Positions 37,294 through 47,236 of a stretch of 49,547 nt of DNA are shown piece by piece. The stretch is taken from the NCBI GenBank assembly GCA_003331585.1, contig QOPG01000010.1, positions 1-49,547 on the forward strand, read 5' to 3'. This DNA is from Gammaproteobacteria bacterium (GTDB lineage: Bacteria > Pseudomonadota > Gammaproteobacteria > Steroidobacterales > Woeseiaceae). A program made the position numbers and the translations under genes. Position 1 is the first letter of the stretch, and each line of letters begins with the position of its first letter. The notes below the pieces were generated by a model. That model was not told where the DNA came from. It saw only the letters and a program-made list of their open reading frames with translations, and ran no database searches.

Positions 37294-38130
37294 ATGAATG
37301 ATAATTCTGATAATAAGAAAAATATTAATGAAACTAGTTGTGGGCAGGAGCTCTCAAAAAGAAGGCAAAAAAGAGATCTCAGTATAAATGATGTTGCTAG
37401 AGAGATAAAAATTGAATCTTCTGTAATAAAGAAGATTGAGAGCGACGAATTCCATTCAATCGGTGCGCCTGTTTTCGTTAAAGGTTATCTGCGTCAATAC
37501 TCAAATTTGGTCGGTGCTGATGATGATTTAATAATCAAAAAATACAATAAACTCAACCCTGAGCATGATACCTTACCAATAGTTAATGACTCTGCCACAC
37601 AAATAAGTAAGTTTATTGTTACTCCCAAGTCACTAATACTAGGGTTATTCGGGTTGATTCTTTTATTAATTTTAACTTTTCTTGTCTTAAATATCATTGA
37701 TAAAGAAGAAAATTCGATAGTTTCAACTAATGAAATACCGGTAATCGAAACAGAAGAAACAGAAATACAATCAGAAGATGATCAAATCTTTTTTGAAGAA
37801 AATTCGATAGTTTCAACTAATGAAATACCGGTAATCGAAACAGAAGATTTAACGGAACTGAATTCTCTAGAACCTCTATTAAACATCACAATTTTCTACA
37901 ATGGACTATGTTGGACTGAAATATTTGATTCAAATGGAGAAAGACTTTTTTTTGGACTTGGTGATCCCCAAAAAAATGTGAGTGTAAATGGTACTGCACC
38001 ATTTGACGTGATGTTAGGAGCTGCAGACAATCTTGAGAGCATTCAAGTTGATGGTGAAGAATATACAATCACTAACCCAGTAAGACGAGGTGAGGTGATG
38101 AGATTTCAAGTATTGAGTGACTTATTATGA
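37294..38130 (+). CDS. rodZ: Cytoskeletal protein RodZ
   Basis: A 278-residue protein, shorter than E. coli RodZ (337). A helix-turn-helix domain covers residues about 17-85 (GQELSKRRQKRDLSINDVAREI). A transmembrane helix lies at about 115-133. The periplasmic C-terminal DUF4115-like beta domain spans about 195-278. The linker between helix and domain has an exact 53-bp repeat (37705-37757 and 37795-37847), a 30-codon period that encodes EENSIVSTNEIPVIETE twice. RodZ positions MreB. The gene overlaps hisS by four bases. The ispG gene, which sits between rodZ and hisS in E. coli, is absent. Confidence 0.9.
   Translation: MNDNSDNKKNINETSCGQELSKRRQKRDLSINDVAREIKIESSVIKKIESDEFHSIGAPVFVKGYLRQYSNLVGADDDLIIKKYNKLNPEHDTLPIVNDSATQISKFIVTPKSLILGLFGLILLLILTFLVLNIIDKEENSIVSTNEIPVIETEETEIQSEDDQIFFEENSIVSTNEIPVIETEDLTELNSLEPLLNITIFYNGLCWTEIFDSNGERLFFGLGDPQKNVSVNGTAPFDVMLGAADNLESIQVDGEEYTITNPVRRGEVMRFQVLSDLL
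37705..37847 (+). repeat. 53-bp direct repeat inside rodZ linker
   Basis: Positions 37705-37757 and 37795-37847 are identical over 53 bases, with a period of exactly 90 bases. Flanking bases differ on both sides. The period keeps the reading frame. The encoded unit is acidic and Ser/Thr-rich, so it lengthens the spacer between membrane helix and C-terminal domain. The exact identity suggests recent duplication. Confidence 0.9.
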
Positions 38131-39392
38131 AACCAAAGACCATAAGGGGTATGAATGATTTATTGCCTGAAACATTGGGCACATGGCGTTATCTTGAATC
38201 AAAGATAATCCAGATTGTTGAATCCTATGGGTTCGATGAAATCAGATTACCAATTATGGAAAGAACAGAATTATTCAAACGCTCAATCGGTGAAGGTACT
38301 GATATTGTTGAAAAAGAAATGTATACCTTTGACGATAGAAATCAGGAGAGTATTACTTTGAGACCTGAGGCCACTGCGTCAATGGTTAGAGCGGGGATTA
38401 CTAATGGTTTATTACACAATCAGAAACAGAAAATGTGGACCATGGGGCCAATGTTTCGTTATGAAAAACCGCAAAAAGGAAGATATCGTCAATTTTATCA
38501 ATTTAATATTGAGGCAATGGGTTATGCCGGACCAGATATCGATGCCGAACTAATTATTTTATGCGCAAGAATGTGGAAGGTATTAAGGATTAAAAATTTA
38601 TCACTAAAGATAAATTCCCTCGGTAATAAAAATACACGAGCGAAATACAGAGAGGATCTAATAAATTATTTTTCTGATAATTTAGATAATCTTGATGAAA
38701 ATAGTAAAAACAGACTTCATTCAAATCCATTAAGAATTCTGGACAGTAAAAATCCTGAGATGAAGAAACTAATTGATGAAGCACCTATACTCTTAGATTA
38801 TTTGGATTCTGAGTCTGAAGAACACTTCAACAAGTTAAAAAATATTTTAAGTGATGCGGGGATAGATTTCCAAGTTAACCCCAAGCTTGTCAGGGGTCTG
38901 GATTATTATAATCGAACAGTTTTTGAGTGGGAAACTGACGTACTTGGTTCTCAGGGCGCAGTATGCTCAGGTGGACGATATGATGATTTGATTGAAAAAA
39001 TTGGTGGAAAATCAACTCCAGCAATTGGTTGGGCGATGGGAATGGAGCGATTGGTAAGTTTATATGAATATTCAAATGAAAAAATAAATAAGATTTCACC
39101 GCATATTTATATCGCTATTGATGGAGATGAAGCTCAGAAAAAAGCTTTTCAAATTTCAGAAGAGTTGCGTGAACTTAATCCCAAGATTAGGATACAATTA
39201 AATATGGGTGGAGGGAGTTTCAAGTCGCAATTAAAACGAGCGGATAAAAGTAACTCGAATTATGCAATAATAATTGGTTTAGATGAGTTAAAGAATGATT
39301 ACTTAAGTTTGAAATCACTCCGAAGGAATCAAGAGCAAGTCAAAATTCCTTTTTCAAAAATAAATGAATTGACTAACATCATTTTTGATTAG
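38127..39392 (+). CDS. hisS: Histidyl-tRNA synthetase
   Basis: A 421-residue class II synthetase. RGMNDLLPETL is the N-terminus. LRPEATASMVRAGI and RYEKPQKGRYRQFYQFN are motif 2 elements, and LVRGLDYYNRTVFEW is the histidine-binding A motif. The ATG overlaps the rodZ stop. The size is that of the E. coli enzyme (424). Confidence 0.97.
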   Translation: MKPKTIRGMNDLLPETLGTWRYLESKIIQIVESYGFDEIRLPIMERTELFKRSIGEGTDIVEKEMYTFDDRNQESITLRPEATASMVRAGITNGLLHNQKQKMWTMGPMFRYEKPQKGRYRQFYQFNIEAMGYAGPDIDAELIILCARMWKVLRIKNLSLKINSLGNKNTRAKYREDLINYFSDNLDNLDENSKNRLHSNPLRILDSKNPEMKKLIDEAPILLDYLDSESEEHFNKLKNILSDAGIDFQVNPKLVRGLDYYNRTVFEWETDVLGSQGAVCSGGRYDDLIEKIGGKSTPAIGWAMGMERLVSLYEYSNEKINKISPHIYIAIDGDEAQKKAFQISEELRELNPKIRIQLNMGGGSFKSQLKRADKSNSNYAIIIGLDELKNDYLSLKSLRRNQEQVKIPFSKINELTNIIFD

Positions 39393-39436
39393 TCTTTTTA
39401 AAATTAATAAATATAATCAGATAAAATAGGTGTCTT

Positions 39437-40120
39437 GTGGACGAATTTCTATCAGAAAAAGAGCAAATTCAATATATACGTGAATGGTGGCAAGAAAATA
39501 GATCTTATATATTGACTGCGTTAATTATCGTGATCGGTGGTGTTACCGGAAATAATGCATGGAAATCAAGCGTTACTGAAAAGCAGTTATCAGCTTCATC
39601 ACTATACGAATCTCTAGCTGTTGAGATATCCGAAAATAATTTAGAAGCCGGAGAGATGATAGCCGATCAGATAAGTGAGGATTATAGCGATACTGTATAT
39701 TACGAAAAAGCAAAACTCGCTATGGCTTATTTTTATATGAGTCAAAGCAGAGACGAAGATGCAGCCAATTCTTTAAGAAACATTCTATCGAAATCAAGTG
39801 ACAGTGAATTATCTTTAATCGCTGAAATGCGCCTAGCCAAAATAATGCTTTATCAAAAAAAATATCAAGAAGTCATTGATATGCTCAAAGGTAATATTGG
39901 GCATGCTTTCGAGACAAAATATAGCGAGCTACTCGGCGATGCCTACTTCGGTCTTGAGGAATTTGATAAAGCAGAATTTGCATATATGGCAGCACTAAAA
40001 AACACAAATCAAGCACAAATTGTAGACGCTTCTTTGATACAAATGAAAATCAATGATCTTCCTGACAATGATAATCTGTCAATCTCATCTCAAGATAAGG
40101 TTGAGAGTGGATCCCAATGA
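39437..40120 (+). CDS. yfgM: YfgM-like ancillary SecYEG translocon protein
   Basis: A 227-residue membrane protein. A single N-terminal transmembrane helix (about residues 19-37, YILTALIIVIGGVTG) is followed by a periplasmic TPR-like domain. YfgM associates with SecYEG and the chaperone PpiD. The start is GTG at 39437, with AGG six bases upstream. It lies between hisS and bamB, the conserved position. It overlaps bamB by four bases. Confidence 0.88.
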   Translation: MDEFLSEKEQIQYIREWWQENRSYILTALIIVIGGVTGNNAWKSSVTEKQLSASSLYESLAVEISENNLEAGEMIADQISEDYSDTVYYEKAKLAMAYFYMSQSRDEDAANSLRNILSKSSDSELSLIAEMRLAKIMLYQKKYQEVIDMLKGNIGHAFETKYSELLGDAYFGLEEFDKAEFAYMAALKNTNQAQIVDASLIQMKINDLPDNDNLSISSQDKVESGSQ

Positions 40121-41313
40121 ATCGCATATTCCGTCTCTTGACCGTTGGAATTATAGTCATTTTAAATGGTTGTTCTTTTTTCCAGGATCAAGATGAAGAA
40201 ATCCTTCCGGCCGAATTGGTTAAATTCAATGAAACATTAAATATAAAAAAGATTTGGAATGGGAAGGTCGGAAAAGGTTCCGAATTACTTCATTTATCAT
40301 TGATGCCAAGCGGAAACCCAGAAATAATCTATACAGCAAGTCGAGACGGGCAAGTAACTGCTTTTGAAGCATCTTCAGGAAAAGCGTTTTGGAGAACAAA
40401 GTTAGATATAAATCTTACTGCAGGACCGGCAAATAATGAAAATAGAATTGTTGTGTATGGTTCGGACGGAGAGTTAATTTGTCTCAGAAGCGCTGATGGC
40501 AGTGAAGTATGGCGAATTTCGATCAAAGGCGAATCAATATCTACGCCAGTTATTGCTGATAATAATGTCATTATTTATACAATTGATGGTCAATTAAGGA
40601 GTTTTTCAATTTTTGATGGCACTGAAAGATGGAGTCTTAGTCAAGACGTTCCTTCTCTCACTTTAAGAGGATCGTCTACCCCGGTCATTCTTGGTAATAA
40701 TGTAATTGTAGGGTTTGATAATGGCAGAATGATTTCTGTAAACATTGAAGCTGGAATGGTTATTTGGGAGGCAATGTTATCACCTCCTTCTGGAAGAAGT
40801 GATCTTGAAAGATTGGCAGATATTGATGGTGTTATTAAGATTTTTGGTCAAGATATATTTGTTGCTGGTTATCAAAGTCAATTAGCCAGTGTTGCAGCTG
40901 AATCAGGTCAGACTATCTGGTCAAAGGAGTTATCCAGTGAAGCAGGAATAGAGATAGATGATGATTCAATTTATTTGGTAACTGATCAGGGTTTCTTGCT
41001 TGGCCTATCAAGAAAAGATGGAAGTGAAGTTTGGCGAAAGGAGATGCTTACAAGAAGGGAGTTGACAGCGCCAGTTAGATTCAAATCTACTATTGTTGTT
41101 GGTGACTTAGAGGGTTATATTCACTTTTTTGATAGTAAGTCTGGAGAACTGGTTGCAAGGAGACGTTCTGGAAAAGGTGCAGTATCTGGTGTACCTGTTG
41201 TTATTGATGAATATTTATATGTTCAAAATGAATCTGGAATGATTTCAGCATTTTCTGCTCCTTCACCTGAAGAAAATAAAGATTCAAAACGTTTCAGTTT
41301 ATGGGGGACTTGA
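40117..41313 (+). CDS. bamB: Outer membrane assembly lipoprotein BamB
   Basis: A 398-residue lipoprotein with a lipobox (ILNGC, Cys19) after a hydrophobic signal. The body is a repeated PQQ-type beta-propeller, with recurring blades such as ASRDGQVTAFEASSGKAFWR and SADGSEVWRISIKG. It is an accessory of the BAM complex. It overlaps yfgM and is followed by der after 25 bases. Confidence 0.94.
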   Translation: MNRIFRLLTVGIIVILNGCSFFQDQDEEILPAELVKFNETLNIKKIWNGKVGKGSELLHLSLMPSGNPEIIYTASRDGQVTAFEASSGKAFWRTKLDINLTAGPANNENRIVVYGSDGELICLRSADGSEVWRISIKGESISTPVIADNNVIIYTIDGQLRSFSIFDGTERWSLSQDVPSLTLRGSSTPVILGNNVIVGFDNGRMISVNIEAGMVIWEAMLSPPSGRSDLERLADIDGVIKIFGQDIFVAGYQSQLASVAAESGQTIWSKELSSEAGIEIDDDSIYLVTDQGFLLGLSRKDGSEVWRKEMLTRRELTAPVRFKSTIVVGDLEGYIHFFDSKSGELVARRRSGKGAVSGVPVVIDEYLYVQNESGMISAFSAPSPEENKDSKRFSLWGT

Positions 41314-41338
41314 ACCTCTTTGGGAAAGGTAAAAGAAT

Positions 41339-42742
41339 ATGCTCCCTGTGATAGCATTAATCGGCTCCCCCAATGTCGGTAAATCGACTCTTTTTAATCG
41401 TTTAACGAAATCCCGTGATGCGCTTGTTGCAGATTATCCAGGACTCACTAGAGATCGGCAATATGGTTATGGGAGGCTAGGACCAACACCATATCTTCTC
41501 ATTGATACCGGAGGAATCTCTGGAGGCGAAGAAGGTATTCAGGAGCTTATGGCTCAACAAACAATTCAAGCTATAAAAGAGGCAGATGCTTTAATAGTTC
41601 TGGTCGACGGAAGATCTGGTGTCTCTGCTGCTGATAAACATATTGTTGATTTGACTAGACAGTATTCCAAAAAAGTTTGGTTCGTTGTCAATAAAACAGA
41701 AGGCTTAGACCTTGATATGGCTGTTGCGGAGTTTCATGAGTTTGGTTTTTCAGAGCCATTAGCTATATCCGCATCGCATGGTGATCGTGTTTCGGCTTTA
41801 ATGGAAGAGATATTAAAGCCCTATGATTCTCATTCAGATGAAGATACTGAAGAATTACATGAGCAATCCACAAAAAAGTCTCTTGATATCGCAATAATCG
41901 GGCGACCAAACGTCGGTAAATCAACTTTAATTAATAGATTAATTGGTGAGGACAGACTCGTCGTATACGATCAACCAGGAACGACGAGAGACAGTGTTTC
42001 AGTGCCTTTTTCAAAACAAGGAAAAGAATACATCTTATATGATACTGCGGGTGTCAGGAGAAAAGGTAAGGTTAAGGAGGTTATTGAAAAGTTTAGTATT
42101 ATCAAGTCTTTACAAGCAATTGAAAAGTCAAATGTTGTTTTTGCGGTCATAGACGCGTCTGAAGGTATAACTGAGCAGGATGTCAGCCTAATGGGGCTTG
42201 CTGTTGAGAGAGGAAGAGCGCTCGTTCTTTTGATTAATAAATGGGATGGACTGGAGGAAAGTCATAAAAAATATGTTGAAAATCAGATACACCGAAGGTT
42301 ACCTTTTTTAGATTTTGCGGATAAACATATGATTTCGGCTCTTCATGGTACAGGTGTTGGTGATTTACTCCCCGCTGCTCAAAGAGCTTTTAGTGCAGCG
42401 ATGAAGAAAATCTCTACGAATCAACTTACTACTGAATTAGAAGAAGCTCTCATAGAGCATGCTCCTCCAATGGTAAGAGGGCGTAGAATTCGATTACGAT
42501 ATGCCCATCAAGGTGGAAAAAATCCTCCGACTATAGTTATACATGGAAACCAAACCGAGAGATTACCACTCACTTATAAACGTTACTTAATTAATCGATT
42601 TAGAAAAAGATTTAAATTACAAGGTACGCCGGTAAGATTGATACTAAAAACAAGTGACAATCCTTACAAAGGAAGACGAAATAAACTCACACCTCGTCAA
42701 ACAAGAAAAAAGAAACGTTTGATGAGGCATGTAAAAAAATGA
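41339..42742 (+). CDS. der: Ribosome biogenesis GTPase Der (EngA)
   Basis: A 467-residue double GTPase needed for 50S subunit maturation. Two P-loops are seen: GSPNVGKSTLFNRL near residue 8 and GRPNVGKSTLINRL near residue 187. DTGG and DTAG are the two G3 motifs, and NKTEG and NKWDG the G4 motifs. A C-terminal KH-like domain ends in a basic tail (RQTRKKKRLMRHVKK). Confidence 0.97.
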   Translation: MLPVIALIGSPNVGKSTLFNRLTKSRDALVADYPGLTRDRQYGYGRLGPTPYLLIDTGGISGGEEGIQELMAQQTIQAIKEADALIVLVDGRSGVSAADKHIVDLTRQYSKKVWFVVNKTEGLDLDMAVAEFHEFGFSEPLAISASHGDRVSALMEEILKPYDSHSDEDTEELHEQSTKKSLDIAIIGRPNVGKSTLINRLIGEDRLVVYDQPGTTRDSVSVPFSKQGKEYILYDTAGVRRKGKVKEVIEKFSIIKSLQAIEKSNVVFAVIDASEGITEQDVSLMGLAVERGRALVLLINKWDGLEESHKKYVENQIHRRLPFLDFADKHMISALHGTGVGDLLPAAQRAFSAAMKKISTNQLTTELEEALIEHAPPMVRGRRIRLRYAHQGGKNPPTIVIHGNQTERLPLTYKRYLINRFRKRFKLQGTPVRLILKTSDNPYKGRRNKLTPRQTRKKKRLMRHVKK

Positions 42743-42761
42743 ATAAATAAGGAGAAAACTC

Positions 42762-43106
42762 ATGCCAGAAATAAAAGCCCAACATCAGTGTGCAACATTA
42801 GATAATTTAATATTAGCAGAGTCATTTGGTGAACCCATAGGAGATCTTCCTTTACAAAAAGATTCAAGTTTCTTTGAAAAAGACAATATTTTTTCTGGGA
42901 CTTGGGAGTGTGAGCCGGGTATATTAGATTTAGATTTAGAGGTGACAGAGTTTTGTCACATCTTGAAGGGGCATTGGGTTTTAACTTCAGAATCTGGGCA
43001 AATTACAGAAGTAAAAGCTGGAGATAGTTTCGTATTTCCTAGAGGATGGAAGGGCACTGCAGAAGTTAAGGAAACGATTAGAAAAGTCTATATGATGATC
43101 AGTTAG
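42762..43106 (+). CDS. Cupin-domain protein (DUF861)
   Basis: A 114-residue single-domain cupin without signal peptide. EFCHILKGHWVLTS and KAGDSFVFPRGWKGTAEV match the Cupin_3 family, as does the exported protein at 2196-2636. AAGGAG about eight bases before the ATG gives a clear ribosome site. It lies 19 bases after der, a non-standard insertion in the der-xseA region. The substrate is unknown; ureidoglycine hydrolase-like proteins share the fold. Confidence 0.8.
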   Translation: MPEIKAQHQCATLDNLILAESFGEPIGDLPLQKDSSFFEKDNIFSGTWECEPGILDLDLEVTEFCHILKGHWVLTSESGQITEVKAGDSFVFPRGWKGTAEVKETIRKVYMMIS

Positions 43107-43149
43107 TTTTGTTATATTAGGAGTGGTATCTCAGAGATATGATTGACTC

Positions 43150-44244
43150 ATGAAAGCAACTAAATTTGTTAAAATTGATGGAAAGTTCAAAATGCATCGT
43201 GGCGGATATCTCGAATCCCCAATAATTGCATACGAAACATGGGGAGAGCTAAAAAACAATGGTGAAAATGCTATTCTTATTTTTACCGGTTTATCTCCTT
43301 CTGCCCATGCATCCTCATCGTCACTAGATGCAACCAGTGGTTGGTGGGAGGATATGATTGGGTCTGGTTTACCCCTTGATACTGATCGGTTTTTTATAAT
43401 TTGTGTTAATTCTCTTGGCAGTTGTTTTGGTTCAACTGGGCCAAATTCAATCGATCCTTTGACTGAAGATAGATACAAACTCTCCTTTCCAGTTTTATCG
43501 CTTGAAGATGTTGCCAAAGGGGGATATGAAGTCATAAAAGCTTTAGGGTTAAAAAAATTACATACCACCATTGGATGCTCTATGGGAGGGATGACAGCAT
43601 TATCATTTTGTGTTCAATTTCCAGATATCAGTGAAAGACTAATATCAATATCTTCTTCCGCAAGAGCATTACCATTTTCTATTGCCATTAGATCACTTCA
43701 AAGAGAAATGATAAAAAGAGACCCAAGATGGAATAATGGAGATTATGACCCGAAGGATCCACCAGTAATGGGTCCACGTCTTGCCAGAAAATTGGGAATG
43801 ATCACATATCGATCTGCTCGTGAGTGGGAAATCCGTTTTGCCAGAGAAAGGAATACCTTTGAAAAAGATGATAACGATCAATTTTATGGAGATTTTGCCG
43901 TTGAGTCATACCTTCAAAATCATGCTGAAAAATTTACCGGCCAATTTGATGCCAATTGCTACTTATATCTCTCGCGCGCTTCTGATTTGTTTGATTTTAA
44001 TGAAAACGGCGGTTCATTATCTTCTGCATGTGCAAAGTTAAAACTGTCGTCTGCATTGGTAATTGGGGTTGAGAGTGATTTCCTATTTCCGATTCATCAG
44101 CAAAAGGAGTTGGCTGATCATATCTCTGAATCAGTCAATAAAACAAAATTTGTCTCATTAGATTGCATTAAGGGTCATGATTCATTTTTAGTTGAGATGG
44201 ACGCATTTCGACCGGTCATAAGTGAATTTATGGAAAACGAATAA
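43150..44244 (+). CDS. metX: Homoserine O-acyltransferase, MetX family (MetXS-like)
   Basis: A 364-residue alpha/beta-hydrolase that acylates homoserine in methionine synthesis. The nucleophile is Ser144 in GCSMGGM, and the catalytic His lies in KGHDSFLVEMDAF. NSLGSCFGSTGPNSI (about 87-101) is the oxyanion-hole region; this form with GSCFGSTGP is often seen in succinyl-CoA-using (MetXS) or serine-acylating members rather than classical acetyltransferases. The acyl donor therefore cannot be settled. It is followed by a four-base gap and the convergent xseA stop. Confidence 0.85.
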   Translation: MKATKFVKIDGKFKMHRGGYLESPIIAYETWGELKNNGENAILIFTGLSPSAHASSSSLDATSGWWEDMIGSGLPLDTDRFFIICVNSLGSCFGSTGPNSIDPLTEDRYKLSFPVLSLEDVAKGGYEVIKALGLKKLHTTIGCSMGGMTALSFCVQFPDISERLISISSSARALPFSIAIRSLQREMIKRDPRWNNGDYDPKDPPVMGPRLARKLGMITYRSAREWEIRFARERNTFEKDDNDQFYGDFAVESYLQNHAEKFTGQFDANCYLYLSRASDLFDFNENGGSLSSACAKLKLSSALVIGVESDFLFPIHQQKELADHISESVNKTKFVSLDCIKGHDSFLVEMDAFRPVISEFMENE

Positions 44245-44248
44245 TTTT

Positions 44249-45610
44249 TTAATCTGAGTGTTTTTCGATAACTGTAACCTTTATTTCTCCTTTTGCGAGT
44301 TTAACCTCGATATCATTTTCGATCTCAATAGTGTCTGCGCTCATAATGACATTTTTTGTTTTTGCGTCTCTTGCGATAGCGTATCCTCTATCTAGAGTTC
44401 TGAGTGGACTTACTGAATTCAATGTTTTTGAGGCTAGCTTTATCCGATTATTTAACCCTTCAAGAAGATGATCAGAGCACGAAGTTATTTTTTGATTGAG
44501 CTCTTTAATGCGTGAAAGTTGAGTATGTATTTTCAATCTTGGTGAAACTTCATTTAAATTTGATTTTAATTGATGAATATTTTTTTCTTGTCTTGAAAGG
44601 TTCTGGAGTATTGAGCTTGAGAGCATTTTCTGCAGATTATTGGATTTCTCTATTTGTCTTTTTACTGTCATCATCGGACTGCTTTGGGAGAGACGTTTAT
44701 TGATCCAATCTGATAATTGCGATTTTGAATTAATTTGTTGTGTAATTATTGTGTTAATTTTTTCACTTATGTTATCAATGGATTTTATCCAATCATGCTG
44801 ATCAGGTACCGCTAATTCAGCAGCCCCAGATGGAGTAGGTGCTCTTAGGTCAGCAGTAAAATCAGAGATAGTTACGTCTGTTTCATGACCGATTGCACTA
44901 ATAATTGGTATCTCACTATCAAATATTGCTCTGGCAACAATTTCTTCATTAAATGCCCAAAGATCCTCAAGTGACCCCCCACCTCTTGCCAATATCAATA
45001 GGTCACAATCTGCGCGGAAGTTTGCTTTTTCTAGCGCATTTTGAATTTGTGGAGCTGCCTGTTCTCCTTGAACTGCAACTGGAAATATTATTATTGGGAT
45101 AATTGGAAATCTTCTATTCAAGACGGTTAATATATCTTGAACTGCAGCACCTGATGGCGATGTAATAACGCCAATTTTTTTTGGTAAATTCGGCAGTTCT
45201 GATTTATTTTCTTCAGAAAATATTCCTTCAGCAGAAAGTTTTCTCTTTAAATCTTCGTACTTTCTTTTTAAATCCCCCTCTCCTGCTATTTCCATTTTCT
45301 CAACAATAAATTGATATTCACCACGAGGCTCGTAGAGACCAATTTTTCCTAGTGCCAGCATTTTCGAGCCATTAACGATGTTGAGAGTATTTTGGAGTTG
45401 TCTTTGCCTAAACCAAGCGCATCGAATTTGTGACATTTCATCCTTTAAACTGAAATACATATGTCCCGAAGCTGGCTTTGCCAAATTTGAGATTTCACCT
45501 TCAATCCATAATTTTGGAATGCCTTTATCTAATAATGATTTAGCTTTTTTATTGAGCTCAGATACTGATATTACGCTCTGCTCATCTTTTTTAAAAAACA
45601 ACTCATCCAT
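44249..45610 (-). CDS. xseA: Exodeoxyribonuclease VII large subunit
   Basis: A 453-residue protein, near the E. coli length of 456. An N-terminal OB-fold (VSELNKKAKSLLDKGIPKLWIEGEI) is followed by the nuclease domain. LARGGGSLEDLWAFNEE, SAIGHETDVTISDFTADLRAPTPSGAAE (in part) and the C-terminal LDRGYAIAR are typical. With XseB it degrades single-stranded DNA. As in E. coli it diverges from guaB. Confidence 0.95.
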   Translation of the reverse strand: MDELFFKKDEQSVISVSELNKKAKSLLDKGIPKLWIEGEISNLAKPASGHMYFSLKDEMSQIRCAWFRQRQLQNTLNIVNGSKMLALGKIGLYEPRGEYQFIVEKMEIAGEGDLKRKYEDLKRKLSAEGIFSEENKSELPNLPKKIGVITSPSGAAVQDILTVLNRRFPIIPIIIFPVAVQGEQAAPQIQNALEKANFRADCDLLILARGGGSLEDLWAFNEEIVARAIFDSEIPIISAIGHETDVTISDFTADLRAPTPSGAAELAVPDQHDWIKSIDNISEKINTIITQQINSKSQLSDWINKRLSQSSPMMTVKRQIEKSNNLQKMLSSSILQNLSRQEKNIHQLKSNLNEVSPRLKIHTQLSRIKELNQKITSCSDHLLEGLNNRIKLASKTLNSVSPLRTLDRGYAIARDAKTKNVIMSADTIEIENDIEVKLAKGEIKVTVIEKHSD

Positions 45611-45742
45611 AGTTTCAGTATATCTAAGCTAGATGAAAAAATTTCTAATATTTTAATAAAAATGCAAATCAATGGTTTACCCTTTAATAATGAAAGAGTA
45701 GAATTGCGTGGTTACAGTAACTGAATTGTAACGGATGGTTAT

Positions 45743-47212
45743 ATGAGAATATCTAAAGAAGCGCTGACATTCGATGACGTCCTTCTTCGCCCCGACTATT
45801 CTGATGTCTTGCCTAGTAACGCTAATCTAAAAACACAATTAACTACTGACATAGAATTGAACATTCCAATGTTGTCTGCTGCCATGGACACTGTCACGGA
45901 ATCACCGATGGCAATTGCTCTTGCTCAAGAAGGGGGAGTGGGGATTATTCACAAAAACCTCTCCATTCATGATCAAGCAAGAGAAGTTCTGAAAGTTAAG
46001 AAATTTGAAAGTGGAATAGTTCGTGATCCGATTACCGTAAACTCCCAAACGACCATTCAAGAGGTTATTGATCTCACAAAATCTAAAGGTATTTCTGGTG
46101 TTCCTGTTGTTGATGATGGAGAAACAGTTGGCATTGTTACCCATCGAGACTGGCGTTATGAAAATAACCTCGAAGCTAGCGTATCAACAATCATGACCCC
46201 AAAAGAAAAGTTAGTGACTGTCAGTGAGGGTGCGCCAGAAGAAGAAGTACTTTCACTTCTGCATAAACATCGAATTGAAAAAGTTTTAGTGGTTGACGGT
46301 AATTTTGGATTAAAAGGATTAATTACTGCTAAGGATTTTCAAAAAGCAACAGATTTCCCCAATGCTTGCAAAGATAACGAAGGTGCGTTGAGAGTTGGTG
46401 CAGCCATTGGAACATCAGAAGATGCGGATGAGCGAGTCCAAGCCCTGATCGAAGTGGGTGTCGATGTCGTTATAATTGACACTTCCCATGGTTTTTCTCA
46501 GGGTGTATTGGATTGTGTTTCAAGGGTAAGAAAAAATTTCTCAGATCTACAAATTATTGGAGGAAACATTGTTACTTCTGATGCTGCAAAAGCGCTAATA
46601 AAGGCAGGAGTAAATGCTGTTAAAGTTGGAATAGGTCCCGGTTCAATATGCACAACACGAATTGTAGCGGGCGTTGGCTTACCACAAATTACTGCTATTT
46701 CAGATATAGCAGAGGGAATTAAAAATTCTGGTATACCTATTATTGCGGACGGTGGAATAAGATATTCTGGCGATATTGCAAAAGCAATAGCCGCTGGAGG
46801 TCACTCTGTAATGTTGGGTAGTTTGTTTGCTGGTACTGAGGAATCGCCAGGAGAGGTTGTTTTATATCAGGGCAGATCATTTAAATCATATCGAGGCATG
46901 GGTTCTGTGGGTGCAATGAGTCAGATGCACGGTTCCTCAGATAGGTATTTTCAGGATAATACGAACGGAAACGATAAACTTGTTCCTGAAGGCATCGAAG
47001 GAAGAGTGGCATACAAAGGTTCTGTTGTTACTATTATTCATCAGATGGTTGGAGGAGTTCGAGCAGCAATGGGCTATACCGGTTGTCAAACGATACCAGA
47101 AATGCGAACAAAACCTCAATTCGTGAAGATTACTGCAGCTGGTATGAGGGAAAGCCATGTTCATGATGTGACAATCACAAAAGAAGCCCCCAATTACCGA
47201 AGTACAACTTAG
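45743..47212 (+). CDS. guaB: Inosine-5'-monophosphate dehydrogenase
   Basis: A 489-residue enzyme that oxidises IMP to XMP, the first step of GMP synthesis. The N-terminal [20 protein letters not shown], two CBS domains in the middle (about 90-205) and the catalytic cysteine loop [15 protein letters not shown] are all present. [17 protein letters not shown] is the phosphate-binding region. It forms an operon with guaA, 24 bases apart. Confidence 0.97.
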   Translation: MRISKEALTFDDVLLRPDYSDVLPSNANLKTQLTTDIELNIPMLSAAMDTVTESPMAIALAQEGGVGIIHKNLSIHDQAREVLKVKKFESGIVRDPITVNSQTTIQEVIDLTKSKGISGVPVVDDGETVGIVTHRDWRYENNLEASVSTIMTPKEKLVTVSEGAPEEEVLSLLHKHRIEKVLVVDGNFGLKGLITAKDFQKATDFPNACKDNEGALRVGAAIGTSEDADERVQALIEVGVDVVIIDTSHGFSQGVLDCVSRVRKNFSDLQIIGGNIVTSDAAKALIKAGVNAVKVGIGPGSICTTRIVAGVGLPQITAISDIAEGIKNSGIPIIADGGIRYSGDIAKAIAAGGHSVMLGSLFAGTEESPGEVVLYQGRSFKSYRGMGSVGAMSQMHGSSDRYFQDNTNGNDKLVPEGIEGRVAYKGSVVTIIHQMVGGVRAAMGYTGCQTIPEMRTKPQFVKITAAGMRESHVHDVTITKEAPNYRSTT

Positions 47213-47236
47213 TTTTATATTCCCTCGAGATATCTT

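Noticed and set aside
40117-41313. PQQ-dependent dehydrogenase reading of the beta-propeller protein
   Set aside because: The lipobox, length and position between yfgM and der identify BamB, which shares the propeller fold but has no PQQ enzyme role.
43131-43571. Antisense 146-codon open frame within metX
   Set aside because: It overlaps the well-supported metX on the other strand, resembles no family and has no ribosome site; a shadow of the real gene.
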